Positions 1-7,639 of a stretch of 64,000 nucleotides of DNA are shown here, piece after piece. Every line of letters begins with the position of its first letter. Within the stretch, counting starts at the first letter, position 1. The position numbers were made by a program, and so were the translations under genes. The stretch comes from NCEH01 sp043195135 (GTDB lineage Bacteria > Pseudomonadota > Alphaproteobacteria > Rhizobiales > Xanthobacteraceae). Where the stretch lies: the NCBI RefSeq assembly GCF_043195135.1, contig NZ_JBAFWP010000003.1, one strand, 5' to 3'. The notes under the pieces are model-generated. The model searched no databases. It was not told the DNA's origin and was given only the letters and a program-made list of their open reading frames with translations.

Positions 1-1488
1 AAGCAGTGGAGCGCCATCCGCAACGGGCCGAAGGCGCTCAGCCATCGCCAGATCATCGCGCTTTCGGGCGAGGTGTACCGTCTGTTCGTGGATCGGTTCG
101 AAGAGAACCCCGGCACCCCAGAAATGTGGGCATCGGTGAAAGCGTTCAACCGGGCGACCAAGGAAGGCCGCGTTGCCACAGCTCCGCGCCTGTCCGCTGA
201 TGAGGTGGAGAAGCACGAGGCCGCCGCCGCTTCTTGGAAACCGGACCTCACCGGCGCCATCAACGCCCTGCCCCGCGACACCGCCAACCGCCTGGAGGCC
301 ATGGAAACCCGGTTCGGCTGGCTCGCGGATTGGGTTCTGGCCACCCACGGCGTGGTCACGGACGGCATGAGCCGCGTTCGGCTGCTTGATGCCGTTGAGC
401 AGGCCGCCACAGACGCCGCGTGGCGCCTGAAGCGGGCCGCGAGTGGGGATTACAGCCCCGACCCGGCCGCGCAGCGCTTTCCCTCCTGGACGCCCGTCCC
501 TGCCTCTCCCGCCCCGCCGCCTCCACGGCCGAAAGCGCAACGGACGGCAAGCTCGCTTACGGGGATTGCCGACGCGTGGGGCGCCGAGCGCAAGCCTCGC
601 ACCAAGACGCTGGAAGAGCACCGCCGGGTGGTAAAGGCGTTCGCCGACTTCGTGGGGGAGGATGATGCCGGCGCGGTCACACCCGAGAACGTGGTCGCCT
701 GGAAGGACAAGTTGGTGGCGGAGGGCCGCCTTGCCGCCAAGACCATCAATGCGAAATATCTGACCCCGCTGAACACGGTGCTGAACTGGGGCAAGGCGAA
801 CCGACGCATCGCCGGCAATCCCGCCCAGGGGATACGCTGCACCGGCAAGGCGCCACCTCGCATCCGCTCCCGCGACTTCACCGACGCGGAGGCCAAGATC
901 ATCCTGCGGGCGGCGCTCGGGGCACCACAGACAAGCGGGCGCCACGCCCCGGAGACTCTTGCCGCGCGGCGGTGGGTGCCGTGGCTGTGCGCCTATTCGG
1001 GCGCCCGCGTTGCGGAGATCACCCAGCTTCGCGCACAGGATTTCCGGGAGGAGCAAGGGGTCTGGGTCATCCACATTTCCCCCGAGGCGGGAGCGGTGAA
1101 GGCCGACAAGCCGCGCACGGTTCCGGTGCACCCCGATCTGATCCGGCAAGGGCTGCTGGATTTCGTGAAGGCGCGGGATGAAGGGCCACTGTTCTATGAT
1201 GAGCGCCGCGCCCGAGTGCGGAGCGCCAAGAGCCACCCCGCTAAAACCGTCGCCGGGCGCCTGTCCGAATGGGTCCGGGATATCGGGGTGACAGATCCGA
1301 ACATCCAACCGAACCACGGCTGGCGGCACCTGTTCATGACGCTATGCCGGACGCACGGTGTCCAGGAAGAGGCCCGCTATTTCATGGTGGGCCACACCGC
1401 CCGCGACGTGGGACAGCGCTATGGCGATGCCTCGCCGGCATTCCTGCATCGGGAGCTGACGAAAATCCCGGCCTTCGCCGTGGAATGA
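1..1488 (+). CDS. Phage/island-type tyrosine recombinase (integrase), 5' end cut by window edge
   Basis: Site-specific recombinase of the lambda integrase family, expected to insert and excise the mobile island it borders. The frame is open back to base 1, and the translation before the first in-frame ATG (73) still reads like protein, so the true start probably lies outside the window. The catalytic residues are visible in the C-terminal half: Arg in YSGARVAEITQL (about 990-1030), HxxR in HGWRHL (about 1318-1335), His in VGHTARD (about 1390) and the nucleophilic Tyr in GQRYGD (about 1415-1430). A SAM-like core-binding domain precedes them (about 560-850). Everything that follows up to about 13.3 kb has accessory character, fitting an integrase at one end of an island. 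No tRNA attachment site is visible, so the end point of the element is not fixed. Confidence 0.9.
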   Translation, partial: KQWSAIRNGPKALSHRQIIALSGEVYRLFVDRFEENPGTPEMWASVKAFNRATKEGRVATAPRLSADEVEKHEAAAASWKPDLTGAINALPRDTANRLEAMETRFGWLADWVLATHGVVTDGMSRVRLLDAVEQAATDAAWRLKRAASGDYSPDPAAQRFPSWTPVPASPAPPPPRPKAQRTASSLTGIADAWGAERKPRTKTLEEHRRVVKAFADFVGEDDAGAVTPENVVAWKDKLVAEGRLAAKTINAKYLTPLNTVLNWGKANRRIAGNPAQGIRCTGKAPPRIRSRDFTDAEAKIILRAALGAPQTSGRHAPETLAARRWVPWLCAYSGARVAEITQLRAQDFREEQGVWVIHISPEAGAVKADKPRTVPVHPDLIRQGLLDFVKARDEGPLFYDERRARVRSAKSHPAKTVAGRLSEWVRDIGVTDPNIQPNHGWRHLFMTLCRTHGVQEEARYFMVGHTARDVGQRYGDASPAFLHRELTKIPAFAVE

Positions 1489-1490
1489 GC

Positions 1491-1610
1491 CTATTCGGCA
1501 GGGCCAGCGTGGGGCGGGCGCTTGGGCTCGGTCAGGCGCACGGCGGCATAGCCCATCGCGATCACCACGACGGGAAGCACCACATAGGCATAGAGCCAAA
1601 GGCCGGTCAT
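1491..1610 (-). CDS. Tiny single-span membrane protein (39 aa)
   Basis: An unannotated-size gene. The translation begins MTGLWLYAYVVLPVVV, continues as one hydrophobic helix (about residues 3-24) and ends in a short polar, proline-rich tail (RLTEPKRPPHAGPAE). Its ATG overlaps the stop of the 77-codon gene upstream as ATGA (1607-1610), the same coupling used in the hsdM-hsdS-GIY-YIG operon on this strand, and it stops two bases beyond the convergent integrase gene. I recognise no family. The overlap, the clean transmembrane segment and the position make it a likely real gene, translated together with its neighbour. A helper subunit, a small toxin or an inactive relic cannot be told apart from sequence alone. 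Confidence 0.6.
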   Translation of the reverse strand: MTGLWLYAYVVLPVVVIAMGYAAVRLTEPKRPPHAGPAE

Positions 1611-1840
1611 ATCAGTCGTCCAAGCACGCTTCGCGCCATGAAATGTAGCACGGCAGCCGCCATCAGCCAAAAAATGCTTCCGACGGCGACGAGAACGCCA
1701 TGGGACGCGGCCCCGGCATTCCCCAACCCATATAGGGACGCCACCGCCGGACCCAAGGCCCCCACCGTCAAGCAGGCGGTGGACGCGCGATCCAGCGCAT
1801 TGGCGGTGAGCTTGGTGCGCTCGTTGTGGATGAGGCTCAT
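1607..1840 (-). CDS. Small two-span membrane protein (77 aa)
   Basis: Short protein starting MSLIHNERTKLTANALDRAS, a soluble amphipathic head, followed by two hydrophobic stretches (about residues 22-42 and 47-70) separated by a small Gly/Ala-rich turn. It lies 53 bases downstream of hsdR on the same strand and shares an ATGA overlap with the 39-aa gene that follows. No strong ribosome binding site is visible in front of the ATG, so it may depend on transcription and translation coming from the restriction operon. I do not recognise the family. The pair may be a small membrane module carried with the integrase; a role in phage defence is only a guess from position. Confidence 0.6.
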   Translation of the reverse strand: MSLIHNERTKLTANALDRASTACLTVGALGPAVASLYGLGNAGAASHGVLVAVGSIFWLMAAAVLHFMARSVLGRLI

Positions 1841-1893
1841 CGCGTCACAGATTCATGGTCACGAGCGACGGGTAATGGCGTTCGCCTCGGCAA

Positions 1894-4800
1894 TCAAGCC
1901 GCTGGCATTCGTCCTTCGCCGGCCTGCTGGCGCAAAGTCTCGTAAAGCTGCGCGGGCCCCAGCAGCACATCCTTGAGACCAGCCCTCACGCGCTCAGAGT
2001 CCAGCGCTTGCCGGCTCATCGTGCTGTGCGCCTCAAGGGCGTCCATGACCGCGTTCAGGATCGCGTTGGAGAGATCGGGCGAGTTGGAGAATTGCTCCTT
2101 CGTGTTGTTGGACGCTTGTTGCACCAGGGTTTCGGATTCGAGCAATTTCCCCATCAGCACGTTGTTCACGTACACGAGCTGATCGTTGTCCGTGATGTCG
2201 CCCTCGAACAGGTCATTCACCTTCGCGATGATTTCGGCGAGGCGTGCCCGCTCCTTCTCCTGCACAGAACCGGAGCCGGTGTCAGTGATGGGCTGGAGCT
2301 GCGGCCTGTCACCGTTGCCGAGCGCAAGCGTCCGGGCGCCTTGCCCCCTCAGGCTGTGATGGGTCAGGGTGACCTTCGACAGGTCGATGCCTTCGCGCTC
2401 CCGCCCGAAATCCAGCAGCGGCAGGAGGCGGCGGAAGAAGATGGAGCGCTTTTCGATCTCGGTGTTGCCGTAGTCGAAGATCTGCGACAGGAAGGCGTAT
2501 AGGCGCAGGAAAGCGGCCATGTCGCCCTTGAACAGAACCAGGGCGTCGAGTTCGTCCTTGGCCTCGGAAATGGCCTCCTTCACGCTCTGCGCCTGCGCTT
2601 CCGTGAAATTCTCCAGTGCGTCCCGATAACGCTTCTGGATGCGGTCCACGACTGGCTCCAGGGCCGCCACGAGATCGCCTTGCCGGGACGCGGGGTCCAT
2701 TTCCACCCGCACGACACGTTCCACCTCGTAGTCGTCATAGTGTCCGGCGCCATCCAGCTTGGCCCGGAGGTTGAACACCAGATTGGGGTCGGTGACGGCC
2801 GCCAGTTCAGCCGTCTCGTAATAGGTTTTGAAGGCCGCAAGGATGTCGTCGGCGCTGTTGACGAAATCCACCACATAGGTGGTGTCTTTGCCGGGATGGG
2901 CGCGGTTCAGCCGCGACAGGGTTTGCACAGCCTGGATCCCCGCAAGGCGGCGATCCACATACATCCCGCACAGCAAGGGCTGATCAAAGCCGGTCTGGAA
3001 TTTGTTGGCTACAAGGAGGATCTGAAAGTCTGGGGTATTGAAGGCGTCGCGGATATCGCGCCCGTTGAGGCCGGGATTCAGAAGGCCACTTGCCTCGGTG
3101 AACGGCTCGTCACCTGACGCTGGGTCCTCCACCTCGCCGGAGAACGCCACCAAGGTTCCGACCTTGTAGCCCTGATCCTTGATGTATTTCTGGATCGCGA
3201 ATTGCCAGCGCACCGCCTCCTTGCGGCTGGCGACCACAACCATGGCCTTGGCCTTGCCGTCCAGCAGGGGCGCCACCAGCCCCCGGAAGTGCTCCACCAC
3301 CACCTGGACCTTCTGGGAGATATTGTAGGGGTGGAGCTTCACCCACCCCATGATCCCCTTCAGCGCCGCGCTGCGCTCCACCTGTGTTTCGTCCCATTCC
3401 TCGCCCGCGCTGGCTAGGCGGAACGCCAGCCGATAGGGGGTGTAGTTCTTCAGCACGTCGAGGATGAAACCTTCCTCGATGGCCTGCCGCATGGAATAGA
3501 CGTGGAACGCCTCCGGCTTGTTGGTGTCGCTCGCCGGTTCATCCGGGCGCGGGCGACGGCCGAACAGCTCCATCGTCTTGCCTTTAGGCGTCGCGGTGAA
3601 GGCCACATAGGTGATGCCGGCGTCGCTGGCACGGGCTGCCATCTGTGCCGCCAGAATGTCTTCCGCGCTCACCTCGCCGCCGTCGCCCAGGCTCGCAATC
3701 TCCTCCGCGGACAGCACTTCCTTGAGCTTGGCCGCCGCTTCTCCGGTCTGCGAGCTGTGCGCCTCGTCGGCGATGACGGCGAAGCGCTTGCCTTTGGTCG
3801 CTGCCAGTTCCCGCACCGCCTGAAGGGCAAACGGAAAGGTCTGGATCGTGCAGACGACGATCTTCTTGCCGCCTTCCAGCGCCTTCGCCAGTTCACCGCT
3901 CTTGCTGGCGCTCTCGCCCTTGATGGTGGCCACCACGCCGGTGGTGCGCTCGAAGGCGAAGATGGCCTCCTGCAACTGGCTGTCGATCACGTTACGGTCG
4001 GACACCACCAGCACCGTGTCGAAAATCTTGCGGTGTTCGCCGTCATGCAGGTCGGCGAGAAAGTGCGCGGACCATGCGATGGAGTTGGTCTTGCCGGAGC
4101 CGGCGGAGTGCTGGATCAGGTATTTGGCGCCCGGACCGTCCGCCAGCACGGCGGCTTGCAGCTTTCGCGTGGCGTCAAGCTGGTGGTAGCGCGGGAACAG
4201 AACCTTGGTGATCTGCTTTTTCGCGTCGCGCTGGGGCACCATGTAGCGCCCGAGGATCTCCAGCCAGCTGTCCCGTGCCCAGATCTCCTCCCAGAGATAA
4301 GCGGTGCGGTGGCCATGCAGGTTCGGCGGATTGCCGGCGCCATTGTCATTGCCCTTGTTGAAGGGCAGGAACACCGTGGCGAGGCCCTTGAGATGGGTCG
4401 CCATGTGCACTTCACTGTTGCTGACGGCGAAATGGACCAACGCCCCGCTGGGAAAGCTCAGCAAAGGCTCGCTCGCCGAACCCTTGGGCTTGGGGTCGCG
4501 GTCGTAGCGATATTGGTCGATGGCATCCGTGATGGATTGGGTGAAGTCGGTCTTCAGTTCCACCGTCGCCACGGGGATGCCGTTGAGAAACAGCACCAGA
4601 TCGATGGCGTTTTCATTGGCGAGGGAATAGCGCACCTGCCGCACCACCCGCAGGCGATTGGCGGCATAGCGGGCAAGAATCTCCGTATTCAGCGCCAGCG
4701 CCGGCTTGAATTGAGCCAGCATCAAGGGCTGTCGCAGGCCGATCATTTCCACCCCGTGGCGCAGCACATCAAGGGTTCCCCGCGTGTTCATCTGCTGGCG

Positions 4801-5022
4801 CACCCGGTCCAGCAGCAGGGTTTGCGTGGCCGCGCCGTTTGTCTTGGCGAGGGCCTCGAAGGCTTGCGGCTGCGTCTCCTGCACCCATGCGATGAGGTCG
4901 GGCGGAAAAAGAGCGCGGGCGCGGTCATAGCGGGCGGCATCGCCCTCCGCATGGAGCCAGCCATGAGCGCCGAGGAAGGCGCAAATCTCGCCCTTGAAGC
5001 TGATCTCCTTGTGGAGGGTCAT
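1894..5022 (-). CDS. hsdR: Type I restriction enzyme R subunit (ATP-dependent translocase/nuclease)
   Basis: Motor and nuclease subunit of a type I restriction-modification complex: it pumps unmethylated DNA and cuts it at a distance. The N-terminal third holds a PD-(D/E)xK nuclease with VELKTD near residue 155, followed by superfamily 2 helicase motifs: Walker A SAGSGKT near 306-312 and the DEAH box in IADEAHSS near 419-422. TFTATPKG- and GFDQP-like motifs are present, then a long C-terminal assembly region. The length of 1042 aa is normal for the family. The start chosen is ATG at 5022 (MTLHKEISFKGE), preceded by CGGGAG about 8 bases upstream; 19 extra in-frame codons further up lack protein character. 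It is the fifth gene of the minus-strand restriction operon. No frameshift is visible. Confidence 0.95.
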   Translation of the reverse strand: MTLHKEISFKGEICAFLGAHGWLHAEGDAARYDRARALFPPDLIAWVQETQPQAFEALAKTNGAATQTLLLDRVRQQMNTRGTLDVLRHGVEMIGLRQPLMLAQFKPALALNTEILARYAANRLRVVRQVRYSLANENAIDLVLFLNGIPVATVELKTDFTQSITDAIDQYRYDRDPKPKGSASEPLLSFPSGALVHFAVSNSEVHMATHLKGLATVFLPFNKGNDNGAGNPPNLHGHRTAYLWEEIWARDSWLEILGRYMVPQRDAKKQITKVLFPRYHQLDATRKLQAAVLADGPGAKYLIQHSAGSGKTNSIAWSAHFLADLHDGEHRKIFDTVLVVSDRNVIDSQLQEAIFAFERTTGVVATIKGESASKSGELAKALEGGKKIVVCTIQTFPFALQAVRELAATKGKRFAVIADEAHSSQTGEAAAKLKEVLSAEEIASLGDGGEVSAEDILAAQMAARASDAGITYVAFTATPKGKTMELFGRRPRPDEPASDTNKPEAFHVYSMRQAIEEGFILDVLKNYTPYRLAFRLASAGEEWDETQVERSAALKGIMGWVKLHPYNISQKVQVVVEHFRGLVAPLLDGKAKAMVVVASRKEAVRWQFAIQKYIKDQGYKVGTLVAFSGEVEDPASGDEPFTEASGLLNPGLNGRDIRDAFNTPDFQILLVANKFQTGFDQPLLCGMYVDRRLAGIQAVQTLSRLNRAHPGKDTTYVVDFVNSADDILAAFKTYYETAELAAVTDPNLVFNLRAKLDGAGHYDDYEVERVVRVEMDPASRQGDLVAALEPVVDRIQKRYRDALENFTEAQAQSVKEAISEAKDELDALVLFKGDMAAFLRLYAFLSQIFDYGNTEIEKRSIFFRRLLPLLDFGREREGIDLSKVTLTHHSLRGQGARTLALGNGDRPQLQPITDTGSGSVQEKERARLAEIIAKVNDLFEGDITDNDQLVYVNNVLMGKLLESETLVQQASNNTKEQFSNSPDLSNAILNAVMDALEAHSTMSRQALDSERVRAGLKDVLLGPAQLYETLRQQAGEGRMPAA

Positions 5023-5045
5023 GACCGATGCTCCCGACGCAGGCG

Positions 5046-5336
5046 TTACTTTACAAAGGCGGGCAGACGATCTTCCCATTCACGGCCGAGCGCAAACCAG
5101 GGCGAGGGCTTCGAAGGTTCGAACTCGGGGCCGATGCCGCGAACGATCAAAGCCACGCCCTGTTCGAAGCTCTCCACATGAAGCGGCAGTTCGAACTGGA
5201 TCATCTTCATGGAACGACCGTTGGACGCCGTGCCGGTGAACAGGAAGACAGAGCGGAATGAAAACCCCGTCACCTGATTGGCCTTGAGCGTGATGTTGCC
5301 GAGATTGGCGAGATACCCTGGCTGTTCATCAGCCAT
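5046..5336 (-). CDS. Small hypothetical protein of the restriction operon, probably 5'-frameshifted
   Basis: The open frame from ATG 5336 encodes 96 aa (MADEQPGYLANLGNITLKAN...), unrecognised. In the same frame the codons upstream still read like protein (RDILKLLGFEEDWKA) back to the TGA that ends the GIY-YIG gene. An ATG sits on that stop as ATGA (5412-5415), as at the operon's other junctions, but the frame it opens closes after 20 codons. Removing one base near the CCC of AACCCGCGAC (about 5375-5385) would join ATG 5415 to the long frame and give a protein of roughly 121 aa. I therefore suspect a one-base insertion or a sequencing error. If real, the gene is either truncated to 96 aa, with its only Shine-Dalgarno (GGAAGG) too close to ATG 5336, or dead. 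Confidence 0.55.
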   Translation of the reverse strand: MADEQPGYLANLGNITLKANQVTGFSFRSVFLFTGTASNGRSMKMIQFELPLHVESFEQGVALIVRGIGPEFEPSKPSPWFALGREWEDRLPAFVK

Positions 5337-5411
5337 GGCCTTCCAATCTTCTTCAAAGCCCAGCAGCTTGAGGATGTCGCGGGTTGCGGTCTTTGCCCAT
5401 CTGATCCGTGC

Positions 5412-6323
5412 TCATGCCCCCTCCTGCCGCGCAAGCTGGCTGGCTTCCCAATCCTTGTAGGTGACGCCGGCACTGCCCTTCAGCTTCCACTCGATGGTCC
5501 CGTTGGAGGGACGGCCATGCACGACGGAGGCGGCGGCGCTGGGGCTTTTGAAGGCGTAGTTCTGGGTGAAGACGCAATGGCCATTTTGCTCCTGGAGCAC
5601 GCCCATGCGCTTCAGCTCGTCGTGAAGCTGGGCATAGCTGCTGTTCTGCGTGTTCTGTCCCTCCCATTTGGCGCGGGCGCGGGAGCCGGCCTCCACCACG
5701 AACTCGCCGTCTTCCAGCGCGGCATGTGCCGTCAGCTCATACCTGCGGTTGACCAGCTCGAAGCGGGGCGCGACGGGCTCTCCCGGCATAAGGGCGGCTC
5801 GGGGCGCCGGGCGGGTGGAGCGGATGAACATGTCGATGCGCAAAGCGGGCAGCACCAGGAAGAGATAATTGAGGAAGGCTTCCATGTTGGACTGCGCGGC
5901 ATCCGACAGGCCGGGCCGGGGCGGCGTGTTGCCATTATCGAGAATGACCCGGCCCACGGCGCGGGCCTCTTCCACCAGCCGCGCTTCCAGATACTTCACA
6001 TGGGCTTTGTGGAGGTTGTTGGCGGCGGAGGTCACGAGGATGGCGGTGGTCCACCAGTCCTTGCGGGTGTCGTGGTTGCGGATGCGGTCCGAGATGTCTT
6101 CGCCTTCGCCGATATAGGCGCAGGGCTCGCCGTCCTTCTCCCCCAGCAGGAGATAGACGCCGGTATAGCGGGCCTCCTTGCGGGCGAGCGCGGCGGTGAT
6201 CTGCGTCCGGGGGGCCATCAGGACATGGCCGGTCCAATTGAATACCTCCGCCGTCAGCATGCCATCCGGCCGCCCGTCGATGAAATACAGCTCCAGGGAT
6301 CGCCCCTCGCCGATGGCGCTCAT
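5412..6323 (-). CDS. GIY-YIG nuclease family protein with C-terminal DUF4357-type domain
   Basis: Predicted endonuclease of 303 aa. The GIY-YIG core is seen as YTGVYLLLG (about 53-61) and AYIGEGEDISDRI (about 69-81), with downstream Glu candidates in KYLEARLVEEA (about 110-120). The C-terminal part (about 215-300) matches the small DUF4357 domain often joined to this nuclease. It starts on the stop of hsdS (ATGA, 6320-6323), so it is made together with the specificity subunit and sits between hsdS and hsdR. Proteins of this type recur in type I restriction loci, but their job there is not established; an extra nuclease aiding restriction is an inference. Confidence 0.85.
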   Translation of the reverse strand: MSAIGEGRSLELYFIDGRPDGMLTAEVFNWTGHVLMAPRTQITAALARKEARYTGVYLLLGEKDGEPCAYIGEGEDISDRIRNHDTRKDWWTTAILVTSAANNLHKAHVKYLEARLVEEARAVGRVILDNGNTPPRPGLSDAAQSNMEAFLNYLFLVLPALRIDMFIRSTRPAPRAALMPGEPVAPRFELVNRRYELTAHAALEDGEFVVEAGSRARAKWEGQNTQNSSYAQLHDELKRMGVLQEQNGHCVFTQNYAFKSPSAAASVVHGRPSNGTIEWKLKGSAGVTYKDWEASQLARQEGA

Positions 6324-7639
6324 GCGGCCTCCTCCACGGCGGGCACAAGGCCACGCACGTCAATCTTGCCGGTGACGGCGGCGGAGATGAGGGCGGCGCG
6401 GCGTTCTTGGAGGAGGGTGATGGAGGATTCGGCTTCATCAGTCAGATTGTCAATCCGAATGATCTGCTCATTTATATAATCGTAAATCTTGGCATGCTCA
6501 GAAGGGGGCGGTGTCGGGATGTGAAAATTTACGATATCTGTTATATTTACATGTGGAGATGTTGCTCCAGCAACCTTGGCGAGAACTTGCTGAAAAACCG
6601 CCTCGCTGTTCAATGCCCACATTACGTACCCGGAATGGTAAGTTGCCTTGATCCTGAACATCATCATTCTTTGACCTAGGCATAGATCGACACCAGCAGG
6701 CACCAACGCGGCCATACCAAAACGCTCGCCCTCCCTCGAATAAAGGACATCTCCTGCGATAGGGGGCAGACGCTGAATCCGATCCAGATAAACTTCGTGC
6801 GAAACTAGTCGCGCTTGATGGAGCAATAATTTCCCCCGCTGCAGATCCGCAGTGCGCACGGCAGGGAACTCAACATCACCATCGTAGGCTGGGGTGGTGT
6901 GGAGGCAGTCCACAACATGGGATGCAGCATTCTTCACGCGCGATATTCCCCAATGCGCCGGCACTTCGCCCAGCCATTCCACGCCGGAATCCTTCATCGG
7001 AACCGTGGGATCGAGGCCCTTGGTGACCGCATGGGAGATGACGGCTTGCCGCTTCTCCGCCAGCAAGGCGATCAGCCGCCGCTGCTCCTCCACCAGCGCA
7101 TCAATCTTCGCCGTCTCGCGGTCCAGGAAGGCGGCGATGGCTGCTTGTTCGGACGGGGGTGGGAGCAGGACTGCCATCTGCGAATGTTCCTGCGGTTCTA
7201 AATCCCATTGATTGGGGCGAATGCCTTTCGACACCGTGAGATAAGAAAATGTATATTCTGCAGACCTCATGAGATAATGCAGAAAGCGATCACATTGATC
7301 ATGCTTCGGCGTAAAAACAAAATACGCGGGACTGACGATGCCGCGATATTTAGATACTGCGACGGAGCCTTGCCAGGCCTTCATTTTGTTAATTACAAGA
7401 TCGCCTGGCTCGACCAACTGATATTGGCTTAAATCTTCAGATGGTTTGTTAAAATTATCATCCCTACTTGACTTAGGGACGACTCCATAATCGCGATATA
7501 CCGATAACAGCTCTGCGTCTGGGTAGTCTGTGCGCTTCACGCGGCGAAACATTGCCCAAAGAGGAACAAGCTTCCATCCCTCAGGGACCTCGCCCATCCA
7601 CTTAACGCCAGATGGCTTATAGGTCGGATAGCGCTTCAT
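6320..7639 (-). CDS. hsdS: Type I restriction-modification specificity subunit S
   Basis: DNA-recognition subunit, 439 aa, with the classical layout of two target-recognition domains (about residues 1-165 and 210-370), each followed by a conserved helical spacer (AAIAAFLDRETAKIDALVEE; later YINEQIIRIDNLTDEAES). The repeated openings SGVKWMGEVPEGW and SGVEWLGEVPAHW mark the two half repeats. The recognition domains are clearly poorer in G+C than the surrounding sequence (about 6440-6960 and 7200-7560), as expected for parts swapped between strains. The ATG overlaps the hsdM stop (7636-7639) and the stop overlaps the next gene. The recognised DNA site cannot be read from sequence. Confidence 0.95.
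   Translation of the reverse strand: MKRYPTYKPSGVKWMGEVPEGWKLVPLWAMFRRVKRTDYPDAELLSVYRDYGVVPKSSRDDNFNKPSEDLSQYQLVEPGDLVINKMKAWQGSVAVSKYRGIVSPAYFVFTPKHDQCDRFLHYLMRSAEYTFSYLTVSKGIRPNQWDLEPQEHSQMAVLLPPPSEQAAIAAFLDRETAKIDALVEEQRRLIALLAEKRQAVISHAVTKGLDPTVPMKDSGVEWLGEVPAHWGISRVKNAASHVVDCLHTTPAYDGDVEFPAVRTADLQRGKLLLHQARLVSHEVYLDRIQRLPPIAGDVLYSREGERFGMAALVPAGVDLCLGQRMMMFRIKATYHSGYVMWALNSEAVFQQVLAKVAGATSPHVNITDIVNFHIPTPPPSEHAKIYDYINEQIIRIDNLTDEAESSITLLQERRAALISAAVTGKIDVRGLVPAVEEAA

Noticed and set aside
3502..5181. 559-codon open frame on the plus strand
   Set aside because: It is antisense to the well-supported hsdR gene and has no recognisable domain; the high GC content keeps the opposite strand open.
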